Shown here: positions 1-9,086 of the stretch, piece by piece
Layout: every line of letters starts with the position of its first letter
How positions within the stretch are numbered: the stretch's first letter is position 1
NCBI RefSeq assembly: GCF_000342005.1
Contig: NZ_AOHO01000074.1
Location: 124,001-188,000, forward strand
Length of the DNA: 64,000 nt
Origin: Amycolatopsis decaplanina DSM 44594
Lineage (GTDB): Bacteria; Actinomycetota; Actinomycetes; Mycobacteriales; Pseudonocardiaceae
Direction of reading: 5' to 3'
The notes under the pieces: generated by a model
What the model was told of the DNA's origin: nothing
Database searches by the model: none
What the model saw: only the letters and a program-made list of their open reading frames with translations
Position numbers and translations under genes: made by a program

Positions 1-1025
1 GGGAGTACCTGGCGGAGCTGGGTTTCCGGTCCATCGCCGAGGCCGTCGGCCACGCGGAGATGCTCGACAAGCGCAAGGCGATCGACCACTGGAAGGCCGC
101 CGGTCTCGACCTGACGCCGATCTTCCACGTGCCCGACAGCGCTCCCGCCGGCCTGCGTCACCAGCAGACCGTGCAGGATCACGGGCTGGAGAAGGCGCTC
201 GACAACACGCTGATCCAGCTGGCCGAGGGCGCGCTGTCGTCCGGTGACAAGGTGCGGCTGGAGCTGCCGGTCCGCAACGTGAACCGGACCGTCGGCACCA
301 TGCTCGGCCACGAGCTCACCAAGCGGTGGGGTGGCGAAGGCCTGCCGGACAACACGATCGACGTGACCTTCACCGGCACCGCCGGTCAGTCGTTCGGCGC
401 CTTCGTGCCCAAGGGCATCACGCTGCGGCTCTACGGCGACGGCAACGACTACGTCGGCAAGGGCCTGTCCGGCGGGCGGCTCATCGTCCGGCCGCCGAAG
501 GTGGCGCGGTACAACGCCGAAGAGCACATCATCGCGGGCAACGTGATCGGCTACGGCGCGACCAGCGGCGAGATCTTCATCCGCGGCAAGGTCGGCGAGC
601 GGTTCTGCGTGCGCAACTCCGGCGCGCTGGCCGTCGTCGAAGGCGTCGGCGACCACGGCTGCGAATACATGACCGGCGGCCGCGTCGTCGTGCTCGGCGG
701 TGTGGGCCGCAACTTCGCGGCCGGTATGTCGGGCGGCGTGTCCTATGTGCTGGACCTGCCCGTGCACCGGGTCAACCCGGACATGGTCGACGTCGACCCG
801 CTGGATTCGTCCGATGTGGACTTCCTGCGCGAGGCGCTCGAAAAGCATTACGACGAAACGGAGTCCGCGGTCGCGCGTGCGCTGCTCGCCGACTGGGACG
901 CCGCCGTCGACCGGTTCGGCAAGGTCATGCCGAAGGACTACAAGCGAGTGCTCGCGGCTCAGGCGGAAGCCGAGCGCGACGGGCGCGACGTGAACGAGGC
1001 GATCATGGAGGCCGCACATGGCTGA
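1..1025 (+). CDS. gltB: Glutamate synthase large subunit, C-terminal part (5' end outside window)
   Basis: This is the end of the large (alpha) subunit of NADPH-dependent glutamate synthase, which makes two glutamates from glutamine and 2-oxoglutarate. The frame is open from the first bases and has no start in the window, so the gene is truncated by the window edge. What is visible is the end of the synthase domain followed by the glycine-rich GltB C-terminal beta-helix (repeats such as GNVIGYGATSGEIFIRG, GDHGCEYMTGGRVVVLGG, GRNFAAGMSGG). The stop overlaps the gltD start by 8 nt, so the two subunits are translationally coupled. The identification is secure. Confidence 0.96.
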   Translation, partial: EYLAELGFRSIAEAVGHAEMLDKRKAIDHWKAAGLDLTPIFHVPDSAPAGLRHQQTVQDHGLEKALDNTLIQLAEGALSSGDKVRLELPVRNVNRTVGTMLGHELTKRWGGEGLPDNTIDVTFTGTAGQSFGAFVPKGITLRLYGDGNDYVGKGLSGGRLIVRPPKVARYNAEEHIIAGNVIGYGATSGEIFIRGKVGERFCVRNSGALAVVEGVGDHGCEYMTGGRVVVLGGVGRNFAAGMSGGVSYVLDLPVHRVNPDMVDVDPLDSSDVDFLREALEKHYDETESAVARALLADWDAAVDRFGKVMPKDYKRVLAAQAEAERDGRDVNEAIMEAAHG

Positions 1026-2469
1026 CCCCAAGGGCTTTCTGACCACCACTCGCGAGACGCCCAAGAGCCGTCCCGTCGACCTGCGCCTGATGGACTGGCG
1101 CGAGGTGTACGAGGACTTCGCGACGTCGAAGCTGCAGAAGCAGGCCGGGCGCTGCATGGACTGCGGTATCCCGTTCTGTCACCAGGGCTGCCCGCTCGGG
1201 AACCTCATTCCCGAGTGGAACTCCTTGACCTGGCGTGACGATTGGCGCGACGCGGCCGAGCGGCTGCACGCGACCAACAATTTCCCGGAGTTCACCGGGA
1301 CCCTCTGCCCGGCGCCGTGCGAGACGGCGTGTGTGCTCGGGATCAACGACGATCCCGTCACCATCAAGCGGGTCGAGATCTCGATCATCGACCGGGCCTT
1401 CGAAGAAGGCTGGGTCACGCCGCAGATGCCGGTCGTCGAGACCGGCAAGAAGGTGGCGGTGGTCGGGTCCGGCCCGTCGGGACTCGCCGCGGCGCAGCAG
1501 CTCACGCGCGCGGGCCACAGTGTCGTGGTCTTCGAGCGGGCCGACAAGATCGGCGGGCTGCTGCGCTACGGCATCCCCGAGTTCAAGATGGAGAAGCACC
1601 GGCTCGACCGGCGCCTCGACCAGATGCGGGCCGAGGGCACGGAGTTCCGGACTTCGGTGAACGTCGGCGTCGACGTCACCGTCGAGGAACTGAAGTCGTC
1701 CTACGACGCCGTGGTCCTCGCCGGCGGCGCGACCGCGTGGCGCGATCTGCCGATCACCGGCCGTGAGCATCGGGGCATTCACCAGGCGATGGAGTTCCTG
1801 CCGCACGCCAACCGGGTCGCCGCCGGCGAACTCGATGTCTCGCCGATCAGCGCCGAGGGCCTCGACGTCGTCGTCATCGGCGGTGGCGACACCGGCGCGG
1901 ACTGTGTCGGGACCTCGCACCGTCAGGGCGCGAAGTCGGTGACGCAGCTGGAGATCATGCCGAAGCCGCCGCTGTCGCGGTCCGACGCGCACCCGTGGCC
2001 GACGTACCCGATGATCTACCGCGTCTCGTCCGCGCACGAGGAGGGTGGCGAGCGGCTGTACTCGGTCAACACCCAGGAGTTCCTCGCTGACGCCGATGGC
2101 CGGGTGCGGGCACTGAAGCTGGTCGAGGTCCGCAACGAGGGCGGCAAGTTCGTCCCGGTGCCCGGCACCGAACGCGAACTGCCCGCCCAGCTGGTGCTGC
2201 TCGCGATGGGCTTCGTCGGCCCGGAACGCGAAGGCCTGCTGGAGGCGCTCGACGTCGAGCTGGACCAGCGCGGCAACGTCGCCCGCGACAAGTCCTTCAA
2301 GACCAGCGTCGACAACGTGTTCGTGGCGGGCGACATGGGCCGCGGCCAGTCGCTCATCGTGTGGGCGATCGCCGAAGGCCGCTCCGCCGCGGCCGGGGTG
2401 GACGCGTTCCTGACCGGACGGGACGTCCTGCCCGCCCCGATCGCCCCGACCGACCGGCCCCTCACCTAG
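1018..2469 (+). CDS. gltD: Glutamate synthase small (beta) subunit
   Basis: FAD/NADPH-binding subunit that passes electrons from NADPH to GltB. The 483-aa length is typical. The N-terminus has the two cysteine groups of the iron-sulfur domain (CMDCGIPFCHQGC from residue 46, then CPAPCETAC). A dinucleotide fold GSGPSGLAAA lies near residue 150 and a second GGGDTGADC near 288. The ATG overlaps the end of gltB by 8 nt. A strong hairpin follows 20 nt after the stop, so gltBD looks like a closed operon. Confidence 0.97.
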   Translation: MADPKGFLTTTRETPKSRPVDLRLMDWREVYEDFATSKLQKQAGRCMDCGIPFCHQGCPLGNLIPEWNSLTWRDDWRDAAERLHATNNFPEFTGTLCPAPCETACVLGINDDPVTIKRVEISIIDRAFEEGWVTPQMPVVETGKKVAVVGSGPSGLAAAQQLTRAGHSVVVFERADKIGGLLRYGIPEFKMEKHRLDRRLDQMRAEGTEFRTSVNVGVDVTVEELKSSYDAVVLAGGATAWRDLPITGREHRGIHQAMEFLPHANRVAAGELDVSPISAEGLDVVVIGGGDTGADCVGTSHRQGAKSVTQLEIMPKPPLSRSDAHPWPTYPMIYRVSSAHEEGGERLYSVNTQEFLADADGRVRALKLVEVRNEGGKFVPVPGTERELPAQLVLLAMGFVGPEREGLLEALDVELDQRGNVARDKSFKTSVDNVFVAGDMGRGQSLIVWAIAEGRSAAAGVDAFLTGRDVLPAPIAPTDRPLT

Positions 2470-2488
2470 CCCTCTCGTCGCTTTCAGC

Positions 2489-2538
2489 ACATGAAGGCCT
2501 CCTTCCTTGCGCCTGGCGCAAGGAAGGGGCCTTCATGT
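2489..2538 (+). terminator. Palindromic terminator after gltD
   Basis: Inverted repeat with arms of about 23 bp (acatgaaggcc...gcgc against gcgc...ggccttcatgt) and a 3-nt loop, with one mismatch or bulge. It begins 20 nt after the gltD stop. A related hairpin with the same tgaaggcc/ggccttca ends follows the tex gene at 56591-56649, so it belongs to a repeat class in this genome. There is no clear T-tract, as is common in high-GC actinomycetes. Confidence 0.7.
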
Positions 2539-2788
2539 ACTCGACGGGGGTCGCGGTCGCGGTGGTCGTCGGTTGCGATGCGACCACCGCAAGCAGGTGA
2601 CGAATTGCGTGGCGTAATCGCAGCATTGGTTCTTTAGGGTGAAAGAACCGCCGAAAGAGTGTACTTGCGGGTGATGGCAGCGAGCTTTCGGTATCGGTTG
2701 TATCAAGGAGTAAGACCTGTGCGGCGGCGGGGACCGGCAAGACCTGCCGGGCCGCCGGACGGGGTTCCCAAGGAGGGGGTTCCTTGAC
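2539..2788. other. Intergenic leader of the DyP peroxidase
   Basis: No conventional gene is seen. A short hairpin (gttcttt...aaagaac) lies near 2630-2650. A possible 22-codon leader ORF starts at GTG 2719 with ggag at 2707-2710 and ends with TGA at 2785-2787, one base before the peroxidase ATG. The leader ORF is compositionally biased (Arg/Pro/Gly) and may be chance. Confidence 0.35.
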
Positions 2789-4191
2789 ATGTCCGTCGAT
2801 CTGACCATGCCCTTGGAATGGAAGACCGCGACCGGCGACGCCGCGAAGATGCTCGAAGAACTACAGCCGAACATCCTCAAAGCCCACGCTCGCGACCACT
2901 TTTCCGCACTGTTCCTCCGCTTCTCGGAGGCCACGAGCGCGATGAAGTTCCTCGCGTCGCTCGTCCCGCTGATGAAGTCGGCGAAGACGCACCTGGAGGA
3001 GGTCGAGCGCTTCAAGACCGAAGGGGTGAAGGGGTCACCCTACGTCGGCACCGGACTGACCTCGGCCGGCTACCGGTTCCTGAAAATCGATGTGCCGCAA
3101 GACGAATCCTTCCGGCTGGGTATGCGCTCGCAAGAGACCCGCGAGAAGCTGAACGACCCGCCTCGGTCCACGTTCGACAGTGGATACCACGACGAGATCC
3201 ACGCCGTCGTCATCATCGGTGACGGCGCGGACGCTCCGATGACCGCACGCCGGAACGCGGTTCTCGCGCTGATTCCGCCGGCCGTTTCCGTCGTCGCCGA
3301 TTCGGCCGGGTGAACGCCAACGGCGAGGGGATCGAGCATTTCGGCTACGTCGACGGCCGGAGTCAGCCGCTTTTCCTGGTCGAGGACATCCACACGGAAA
3401 AGACGGAAACGGACGGGATCAGTGTCTGGGATCCGACCGCTCCGCTGAACCAGGTGCTCGTCCCGGATCACGCTGCTCCTGATCCCGAAGTGCATTTCGG
3501 CAGCTACTTCGTTTTCCGTAAATTGGAACAGAATGTGCGGCGATTCAAACAGTCGGAGGAGACTCTGGCGGATCAACTGGGTCTCGTCGGCGAAGACCGG
3601 GAACGTGCGGGAGCGATGATCGTCGGCCGCTTCGAAGACGGCACACCGCTGACCGCGCAACGGGAAGAGGGCGCGGAAAGTCCGGTACCGAACAACTTCG
3701 ACTACGGAAGTGACGCCGCCGGCGCCAAATGCCCCTTCCAGGCCCACATCCGGAAGACGAACCCGCGGGGCAGCGGCGGCGCGGAAGAACCCCCGCGGGA
3801 ACGCCTGCACCTGATGGCGCGGCGGGGCGTGCCCTACGGCGAACGAGCCGACGATCCGAACGCCGACCTGCCGCCGTCGGCCCGGCCCAGCGGCGGCGTC
3901 GGACTGCTGTTCATGGCGTTCAATTCGGTGCTGGGCAACCAGTTCGAGTTCACCCAGGCGATCTGGGCGAACAACCCGGGGTTCCCGATCCCGCCCGACG
4001 GGGCCAAGCCTCCGGGTCTCGACCCGGTCATCGGTCAGGGCCCGCGCCCGGAATCGGTCTACCCCACGGAATGGGCGGGCACGCGGACCGTGACCGCGGA
4101 TCCGATCCCGCAGGCGGTGACACTGAAGGGCGGCGACTACTTCTTCATGCCGTCACTCGCCTTCCTGCGCGGACTCGGCGGCAAGGGCTGA
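2789..4191 (+). pseudogene. DyP-type peroxidase split by a frame change (ORFs 2789-3313 and 3310-4191)
   Basis: Heme peroxidase of the dye-decolorizing (DyP) family, read in two frames. The first ORF (174 aa) is the N-terminal ferredoxin-like half (LQPNILKAHARDHFSALFLRF). The second (293 aa) starts at GTG 3310 and carries the catalytic GYVDGRSQP (GXXDG) and the likely proximal heme His in CPFQAHIRKTNPR. The junction is a GTGA overlap at 3310-3313: the second GTG overlaps the first stop. Reading back one base near 3301 would give a continuous protein of ordinary length, so a 1-nt deletion (mutation or sequencing error) is the simplest explanation. Translational coupling of two half-proteins is the alternative. 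No Tat or Sec signal is visible. The family call is firm; whether the gene works is open. Confidence 0.75.
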
Positions 4192-4303
4192 TCGAGTGGC
4201 GTTATCCGCTAAACGTCACCTGAATGGGCGTAAAGCGGATATCAGTCCGGAGCCGGTGGAGATAGCCTGCGAAACGGGCCGGTCCTGGGCGTACCGGCCA
4301 CGG

Positions 4304-4340
4304 ACGGGCGCCGGTCACACTGGGGGTGGCCGGCGCCCGT
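4304..4340 (+). terminator. Hairpin terminator after the DyP peroxidase
   Basis: 15-bp arms (acgggcgccggtcac at 4304-4318 and gtggccggcgcccgt at 4326-4340) pair with a single G-U and a 7-nt loop. A pyrimidine-rich run (tctcttcgtcctttctcc) follows, consistent with intrinsic termination ahead of the DeoR gene. Confidence 0.75.
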
Positions 4341-4457
4341 TCTCTTCGTCCTTTCTCCCCGGCGTCCCAAACCCGCCGCTTCTTTCCGCCCGTATCGCGA
4401 CGCGTAGTACTTTGTCCGGTGCGGTAAGCGACATCGCGCTTCGGGGAGGGAGCTCGG

Positions 4458-5243
4458 ATGAACCGGCATGAACGGCTGACGGCTTTATTGGACATGGTGG
4501 GAGTGCGGGAAAAAGTCGAGGTCGAGGTCTCGGCGGACGAACTCGGTGTCTCCCCCGCGACGATCCGCCGGGACCTCGATCACCTGGCGGGCCGCAATCT
4601 CGTGGTCCGCACCCGCGGCGGGGCCGTCGCGAGCAACATCGCCTACGACCTTCCGTTGCGGCACAAGGCGGCGCGGAACGCGCCGGAACAGCAACGGATT
4701 TCCGCCGCCGCGGCCAGAATGGTCGATCCGGGCATGGTGGTCGGCCTCAACGGCGGCACCACGAGCACCGAAGTGGGCCGCGCGCTGGCGACCCGGCCGG
4801 ACATGGGCGAACCGACCGGTGGACCGTCGCTCACCGTCGTGACGAACGCGCTCAACATCGCCCACGAACTCGCCGTGCGGCCCAATATCAAGATCGTGGT
4901 GACCGGCGGGGTCGCGCGACAGCAGTCGTTCGACCTGTCCGGACCGCTGTCGCATCTGTTCCTCGACCAGATCTCGCTGGATCTGGTGTTCCTCGGGGTG
5001 GACGCCTTCGATCCGGTGCACGGCGCGCAGGCGCACCACGAGGGTGACGCGAGTACGAACCGGCTGATGGCGGCCCGTGCCCGGCAGGTCGTCGTGCTCG
5101 CCGACAGCGGGAAGCTCGGCGGTCACGCTTTCGCGAAGATCTGCGCGACGGCCGACGTCGACGTTCTCGTCACCGACGGCCGCGCGGATCCCGAGCGGGT
5201 GCACGCCTTCGAGGAGGAAGGCGTGCGGGTGGTCAAGGCTTGA
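4458..5243 (+). CDS. DeoR-family transcriptional regulator
   Basis: 261-aa repressor of the DeoR/GlpR type. An N-terminal winged HTH (about residues 4-58, with ELGVSPATIRRDLDHL and the usual RTRGGAV follow-on) precedes a DeoR C-terminal sensor domain of the sugar-phosphate isomerase fold (NGGTTSTEVGRAL, VVTNALNIAHELA, GGVARQQSFDLSGP, LADSGKLG). Such regulators usually respond to phosphorylated sugars. The convergent ROK kinase is a plausible functional neighbour, but no operator was identified. Confidence 0.9.
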   Translation: MNRHERLTALLDMVGVREKVEVEVSADELGVSPATIRRDLDHLAGRNLVVRTRGGAVASNIAYDLPLRHKAARNAPEQQRISAAAARMVDPGMVVGLNGGTTSTEVGRALATRPDMGEPTGGPSLTVVTNALNIAHELAVRPNIKIVVTGGVARQQSFDLSGPLSHLFLDQISLDLVFLGVDAFDPVHGAQAHHEGDASTNRLMAARARQVVVLADSGKLGGHAFAKICATADVDVLVTDGRADPERVHAFEEEGVRVVKA

Positions 5244-5405
5244 GCCACGTGGCGGAGCTGAGGTGTGTCCGGAGAAGTGACCGGACGCGCACGAACCCGC
5301 CCCGGCCGAAGGCCCCGCTATCGCGGTGGCAGGACGCCCTGGCCGCATCCGCGACGAGGACGACCAGACAGCGTCCTGCCGACGACGATCGCGGTCGCGG
5401 GTTCG

Positions 5406-6314
5406 TCAACGGACACTGAGCCGGTCCAGCCCCAGCAGGGCCGCACCGAGCCTGCCCGCCTCGTCGCCGAGCTGCGCGATCCGCAGTTCGGGCATCCGCT
5501 GGAACTGCAGGTTCGCCGCCAGCCAGGCCCGCACCGGCTCGAGGACGTAGTCGCCGGCGGTGAACAGTCCGCCACCGAGGACGACGACCTCGGGCGCGAG
5601 CAGGGTGACCAAGGTCTTGATGCCGTGGCCGAGTCCCTCGAGCGCGTCGGTGACCACGGAGATCGCGGCCTCGTCACCGTGCCGGGCGGCGTCGACCACC
5701 TGCTCGGCGCCTTCGGCGGGCCGCCCGGTGTGCTCGCTGTAGCGGCGGGCGATGGCCGACGCGGAGGAGATCGCCTCGAGGCATCCTGTCGCGCCGCAGC
5801 CGCACGGCAGCCGGTGCCCGACGTCGATATGCCCGATTTCGCCGCCTTGCCCGCCCGCGGCGTACAGCTTCCCGTCGAGCTGGAGCGCGGCCGCGATCCC
5901 GGTGCCGACCGGGATGAAGGCCGCGTCGGTGCAGCCCTTGCCCGCGCCGACGCGGAATTCCGCGAGCCCGCCCGCCCGGACGTCGTGCCCGAACGCGAAC
6001 GGCAGCCCCAGCCTGCTGTCGAGCATTTCGCCGAACGGCACGTTCCGGAAGTCGAGGTTCGCCGAGAACCGGGCCACCCGCTCGACGTCGTCGACGATGC
6101 CCGGGATGACGACGCCGACGGCATCCGGCGTGCCGGTCCCCGCCTGCTTGCCCAGCGTTTCCACGATCCGCGCGACCTGGTCCGCGAGCGCCTCGCCGTC
6201 CGCCCCGCGCGCCGTCGGCTCGCGCAGGCTGGCGAGGTCCTTCAGGTCCGCGTCGTACAGGGCCGCCTTGATGGACGTTCCGCCGACATCGAGTGCCGCC
6301 ACCGTAGGTGTCAT
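5406..6314 (-). CDS. ROK-family sugar kinase (glucokinase-like)
   Basis: 302-aa cytoplasmic kinase of the ROK family. The N-terminal phosphate loop is DVGGTSIKAAL (residues 9-19). The ROK signature is complete: EIGHIDVGH followed by the zinc-binding CGCGATGCLE. The family phosphorylates glucose, N-acetylglucosamine, N-acetylmannosamine or related sugars; the substrate cannot be settled from sequence alone. The start is the ATG at 6314, in a TAC..GGTGTCATG context on the minus strand. It converges on the DeoR gene, with a weak hairpin (gtccgg/ccggac, 5267-5286) between them. Confidence 0.88.
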   Translation of the reverse strand: MTPTVAALDVGGTSIKAALYDADLKDLASLREPTARGADGEALADQVARIVETLGKQAGTGTPDAVGVVIPGIVDDVERVARFSANLDFRNVPFGEMLDSRLGLPFAFGHDVRAGGLAEFRVGAGKGCTDAAFIPVGTGIAAALQLDGKLYAAGGQGGEIGHIDVGHRLPCGCGATGCLEAISSASAIARRYSEHTGRPAEGAEQVVDAARHGDEAAISVVTDALEGLGHGIKTLVTLLAPEVVVLGGGLFTAGDYVLEPVRAWLAANLQFQRMPELRIAQLGDEAGRLGAALLGLDRLSVR

Positions 6315-6413
6315 GGCTGGATTTTGGCATGCGTCCCGCCGCGGACGGCAGGGATTCCAGGCAGGGGCGGACGCGCGGGCCTTCCGGCGTAACGAGCCTG
6401 CGCCGATTGGGTT

Positions 6414-6565
6414 CGATCACATTGACCGGACGCTTCGCGGCGACCTACGCTCGACCGGCCAGACGACGGCACCCGGAACGCGGTGAGATTCCGCGCGGTC
6501 GCGCCACTGTGACCCCGAGCCATCGGGGAAGCCAGACCCGGAGCCGTCGTGTCACCCCTGAAGAG
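6414..6565 (+). promoter_or_regulatory. Cobalamin riboswitch upstream of cbtBA
   Basis: The conserved core is visible: the acccggaacgcggtgagattccgcg segment (6470-6494), then gcgccactgtga (6501-6512), then gggaagccagaccc (B12 box, about 6526-6539). These elements are in the expected order and spacing. The cbtB ATG (6596) follows about 55 nt after the B12 box with ggaggt at 6581-6586, so translational control is likely. The outer boundaries are estimates. Confidence 0.88.
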
Positions 6566-6595
6566 GCCGCGCTAGCCCGAGGAGGTCCCACCGCC

Positions 6596-6802
6596 ATGTC
6601 CGAAGCGGTAGCCGCTGTACCCGTCCCCGTCCGGATCCCCGTCCGCGAGATCCTGCCCTGGGCGGTGCTCGTCATCCTCCTTTCGCTGATCACGCTGTAC
6701 TTCATCAGCGCCGAGCAGGGCGCGGTGTCGGTGTTCGCGAACTCGTACGTCCACGAGTTCGTCCACGACGGCCGGCACCTGCTGGCCTTCCCCTGCCACT
6801 AG
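6596..6802 (+). CDS. cbtB: Cobalt transporter subunit CbtB
   Basis: 68-aa membrane protein with one transmembrane segment (ILPWAVLVILLSLITLYFIS, about residues 19-38). The histidine-rich C-terminal signature HEFVHDGRHLLAFPCH defines the CbtB family. CbtA/CbtB form a predicted cobalt uptake system that is typically B12-regulated. The ATG is chosen because ggaggt lies 9 nt upstream and the length fits the family. The preceding riboswitch and the following cbtA support the call. Confidence 0.93.
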   Translation: MSEAVAAVPVPVRIPVREILPWAVLVILLSLITLYFISAEQGAVSVFANSYVHEFVHDGRHLLAFPCH

Positions 6803-6816
6803 GCGGCACGCGCCCC

Positions 6817-7584
6817 ATGATGAGGACCTTGCTGGTCCGCGGCATGCTCGCGGGCCTGGTCGCCGGTGTCCTGGCGACGCTCTTCGCGTACTTCTTCGGT
6901 GAGCCTTCGGTCGAGACCGCCATCGGTCTCGAAGGCACCGCCGCGCATTCGCACAGTGCTCCGGGTGCCCACGAACACGCCCCCGCCGACGCCGGGGCGG
7001 AGGAAGAAGAGCTCGTCACGCGTGGCGTGCAGAGCACCGTGGGCCTGCTGACCGGCGTCGGCCTGTACGGGGTCGCCGTCGGTGGGCTGTACTCGCTCGC
7101 GTTCGCCTTCGTCTACGGACGGCTCGGCACCCTCCGGCCGCGGGTGACGTCGGCGCTCCTCGCCGGCGGCGCCTTCGTGGTCGTGTTCCTGGTGCCGTTC
7201 TTGAAGTACCCGGCGAATCCCCCCGCGGTCGGGCAGGCGGGCACGATCGGGAGCCGGACTTCCCTGTACTTCGGTTTCGTCGCGCTTTCGCTGCTGATCG
7301 GCATCCTCGCCGCCGCGTTCGGCCGGAAGCTGGCCGACAGGCTCGGCGCCTGGCGCGGCGGCCTGATCGCCGCGGGTGGGTATGTCGTGCTGATCGCGGT
7401 GGCGGCGGCGCTGTTGCCGTCGATCGACGAGGTTCCCGACGGGTTCCCCGGTTCCACACTGTGGACCTTCCGGCTGGCCTCGGTCGGCACGCAGGTGGTG
7501 CTCTGGACCGCGCTCGGCCTGGTCTTCGGGGCGCTGGCCGAGAAGGCCGTGGCCCAGAAGGACCTGGTGGGCAAGACCGCGTAG
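6817..7584 (+). CDS. cbtA: Cobalt transporter subunit CbtA
   Basis: 255-aa multi-pass membrane protein of the CbtA family. The N-terminal membrane segment (about residues 3-25, LLVRGMLAGLVAGVLATLFA) is followed by a histidine-rich loop (HSHSAPGAHEH, about residues 48-58), a likely metal-binding site, and then four more hydrophobic segments. It lies 14 nt after cbtB, in the same riboswitch-controlled transcript. Its last base falls in a 52-bp palindrome that separates it from convergent cobQ. A second ATG directly follows the first, so the start could be one codon later. Confidence 0.9.
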   Translation: MMRTLLVRGMLAGLVAGVLATLFAYFFGEPSVETAIGLEGTAAHSHSAPGAHEHAPADAGAEEEELVTRGVQSTVGLLTGVGLYGVAVGGLYSLAFAFVYGRLGTLRPRVTSALLAGGAFVVVFLVPFLKYPANPPAVGQAGTIGSRTSLYFGFVALSLLIGILAAAFGRKLADRLGAWRGGLIAAGGYVVLIAVAAALLPSIDEVPDGFPGSTLWTFRLASVGTQVVLWTALGLVFGALAEKAVAQKDLVGKTA

Positions 7585-7635
7585 GTCTCGTGAGTGGTTA
7601 GGACGGTTCTAACCGTCCTAACCACTCACGAGACC
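7584..7635. terminator. 52-bp palindrome between convergent cbtA and cobQ
   Basis: Perfect 25-bp arms (7584-7608 and 7611-7635) around a 2-nt centre CT. The arms contain CTCGTGAGTGGTTAGGACGG. It overlaps the last base of cbtA and contains the cobQ stop codon (7626-7628), so it probably terminates transcription from both sides. Same family as 26874-26919, 45910-45955 and 63199-63244. Confidence 0.75.
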
Positions 7636-9086
7636 CCAGGCGGCACGAAGGGCAGACCGCTGTCGGCACCGTCCTCGATCAGGCGCAGCAGCCGGGCGGT
7701 GTCGACGTGGTCCTCGACGGCGTCGGCGAGCCGTTCCAGCATGCTCTCCCGGAGCGCGCCGAATCCGGGCGCGCCGTCGGCCGGTGACCAGTCCGCCACC
7801 TCACCCAGCCAGGCGCGGCGGAAGCCGTCGTTCTCGAAGGCTCCGTGCCACATCGTGCCCCACACCGCGCCGTGCCGGTATCCATCCAAAAAGGACTCGG
7901 CGGGGCCGGTGGCCGTCACGGTGCCGTGGTGGATTTCGTACGCCTCCACGGGTTGTCCGCGCCATTCCCCCGACGGGCGGGCCAGCACCTTGTCCACACC
8001 GAACGAGACGCGCGTCGGCAGCAGACCGAGACCGGGGACCGTTCCCGCGCCGGATTCGACGTCGTCCTCGATCTCGGCGGCCAGCATCTGGTAGCCGCCG
8101 CAGATCCCCAGTACCGGACGCCCTGCTCCGGCCCGGTTGCGCACGGCGTCCGCCAGGCCGCGCGCACGCAGCCACGCCAGGTCGTCCACGGTCGCGCGGG
8201 AACCCGGCAGGATCACCACGTCGGCGGAAAGGACCGTGTCCGGATCGGCGGTCAGCGCGACCGAGACCCCGGGCTCGGCGGCGAGCGCGTCGACGTCGGT
8301 CGCGTTGGAGGCGCGGGGGAACCGCACGACGGCGATCCGCAGAGACCCGCCCGAAGCGCCCCAGCCCGCGGCGGCCAGCGCGTCCTCCGAGTCGATCCAC
8401 ACCTGGTCGAGCCAGGGCAGCACGCCGAAGACCTCGCGGCCGGTGAGCTTCTCCAGCGTCTCCAGTCCCGGCCGCAGCAGGCCCACGTCACCGCGGAACT
8501 TGTTGACCAGCCAGCCCGAAACCAGCGCCTGGTCTTCGGCGGACAGCAGGGCGAGGGTGCCGAACATCGCGGCCATGACACCGCCGCGGTCGATGTCGCC
8601 GACGACGACCACGGGCAGGCCGAAGCGCCGAGCCAGCCCCATGTTGACGTAATCGCCTTCGCGCAGGTTGATCTCGGCCGGGCTACCCGCGCCTTCGCAC
8701 AGCACGACGTCGAAGCGCCTTCGCAGCGAGGCGAAGGTGTCGAAGGCGATCTCGGCGAGCCCGGCCCGGCCCGTCGCGTACTCCCCCGCTTCCAGCGTGC
8801 CGAACGGTTTCCCGAGCGCGACGACGTGGCTGCGGCGATCGCTCCCGGGTTTCAGCAGTACCGGGTTCATCGCGGCTTCGGGTTCGACGCGGGCGGCCCG
8901 CGCCTGCAGCCATTGCGCGCGGCCGATCTCGGCGCCGTCCGCGCAGACCATCGAGTTGTTCGACATGTTCTGGGACTTGAACGGTGCGACCCGCACGCCC
9001 CGGCGCGCGAGCCATCGGCACAACGCGGCGGTGACCAGGCTCTTGCCGGCGTCCGACGTCGTCCCCGCGACGAGCAGGCCGCTCAC
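7626..9086 (-). CDS. cobQ: Cobyric acid synthase
   Basis: 486-aa ATP- and glutamine-dependent amidase that amidates side chains b, d, e and g of adenosylcobyrinic acid a,c-diamide. The N-terminal synthetase domain has the P-loop variant GTTSDAGKS and the FKSQNMSNNS block. The C-terminal class I glutaminase domain has the nucleophile Cys in GICGGYQML and a His in YEIHHGTV. The GTG at 9086 is chosen because the domain starts there and it overlaps the cobD stop by 4 nt (GTGA). The frame stays open another 362 codons upstream, but that part is a shadow of cobD. Confidence 0.95.
   Translation of the reverse strand: MSGLLVAGTTSDAGKSLVTAALCRWLARRGVRVAPFKSQNMSNNSMVCADGAEIGRAQWLQARAARVEPEAAMNPVLLKPGSDRRSHVVALGKPFGTLEAGEYATGRAGLAEIAFDTFASLRRRFDVVLCEGAGSPAEINLREGDYVNMGLARRFGLPVVVVGDIDRGGVMAAMFGTLALLSAEDQALVSGWLVNKFRGDVGLLRPGLETLEKLTGREVFGVLPWLDQVWIDSEDALAAAGWGASGGSLRIAVVRFPRASNATDVDALAAEPGVSVALTADPDTVLSADVVILPGSRATVDDLAWLRARGLADAVRNRAGAGRPVLGICGGYQMLAAEIEDDVESGAGTVPGLGLLPTRVSFGVDKVLARPSGEWRGQPVEAYEIHHGTVTATGPAESFLDGYRHGAVWGTMWHGAFENDGFRRAWLGEVADWSPADGAPGFGALRESMLERLADAVEDHVDTARLLRLIEDGADSGLPFVPPGVS

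Noticed and set aside
2462..3015. Minus-strand ORFs of 92 and 160 codons upstream of the DyP gene
   Set aside because: They read through the gltD terminator palindrome and antisense to the peroxidase; composition is Arg/Ser/Pro-rich without motifs.
3290..3320. Programmed -1 frameshift in the DyP gene
   Set aside because: No slippery heptamer of the X-XXY-YYZ type and no strong downstream pseudoknot could be seen at the junction; deletion or re-initiation is simpler.
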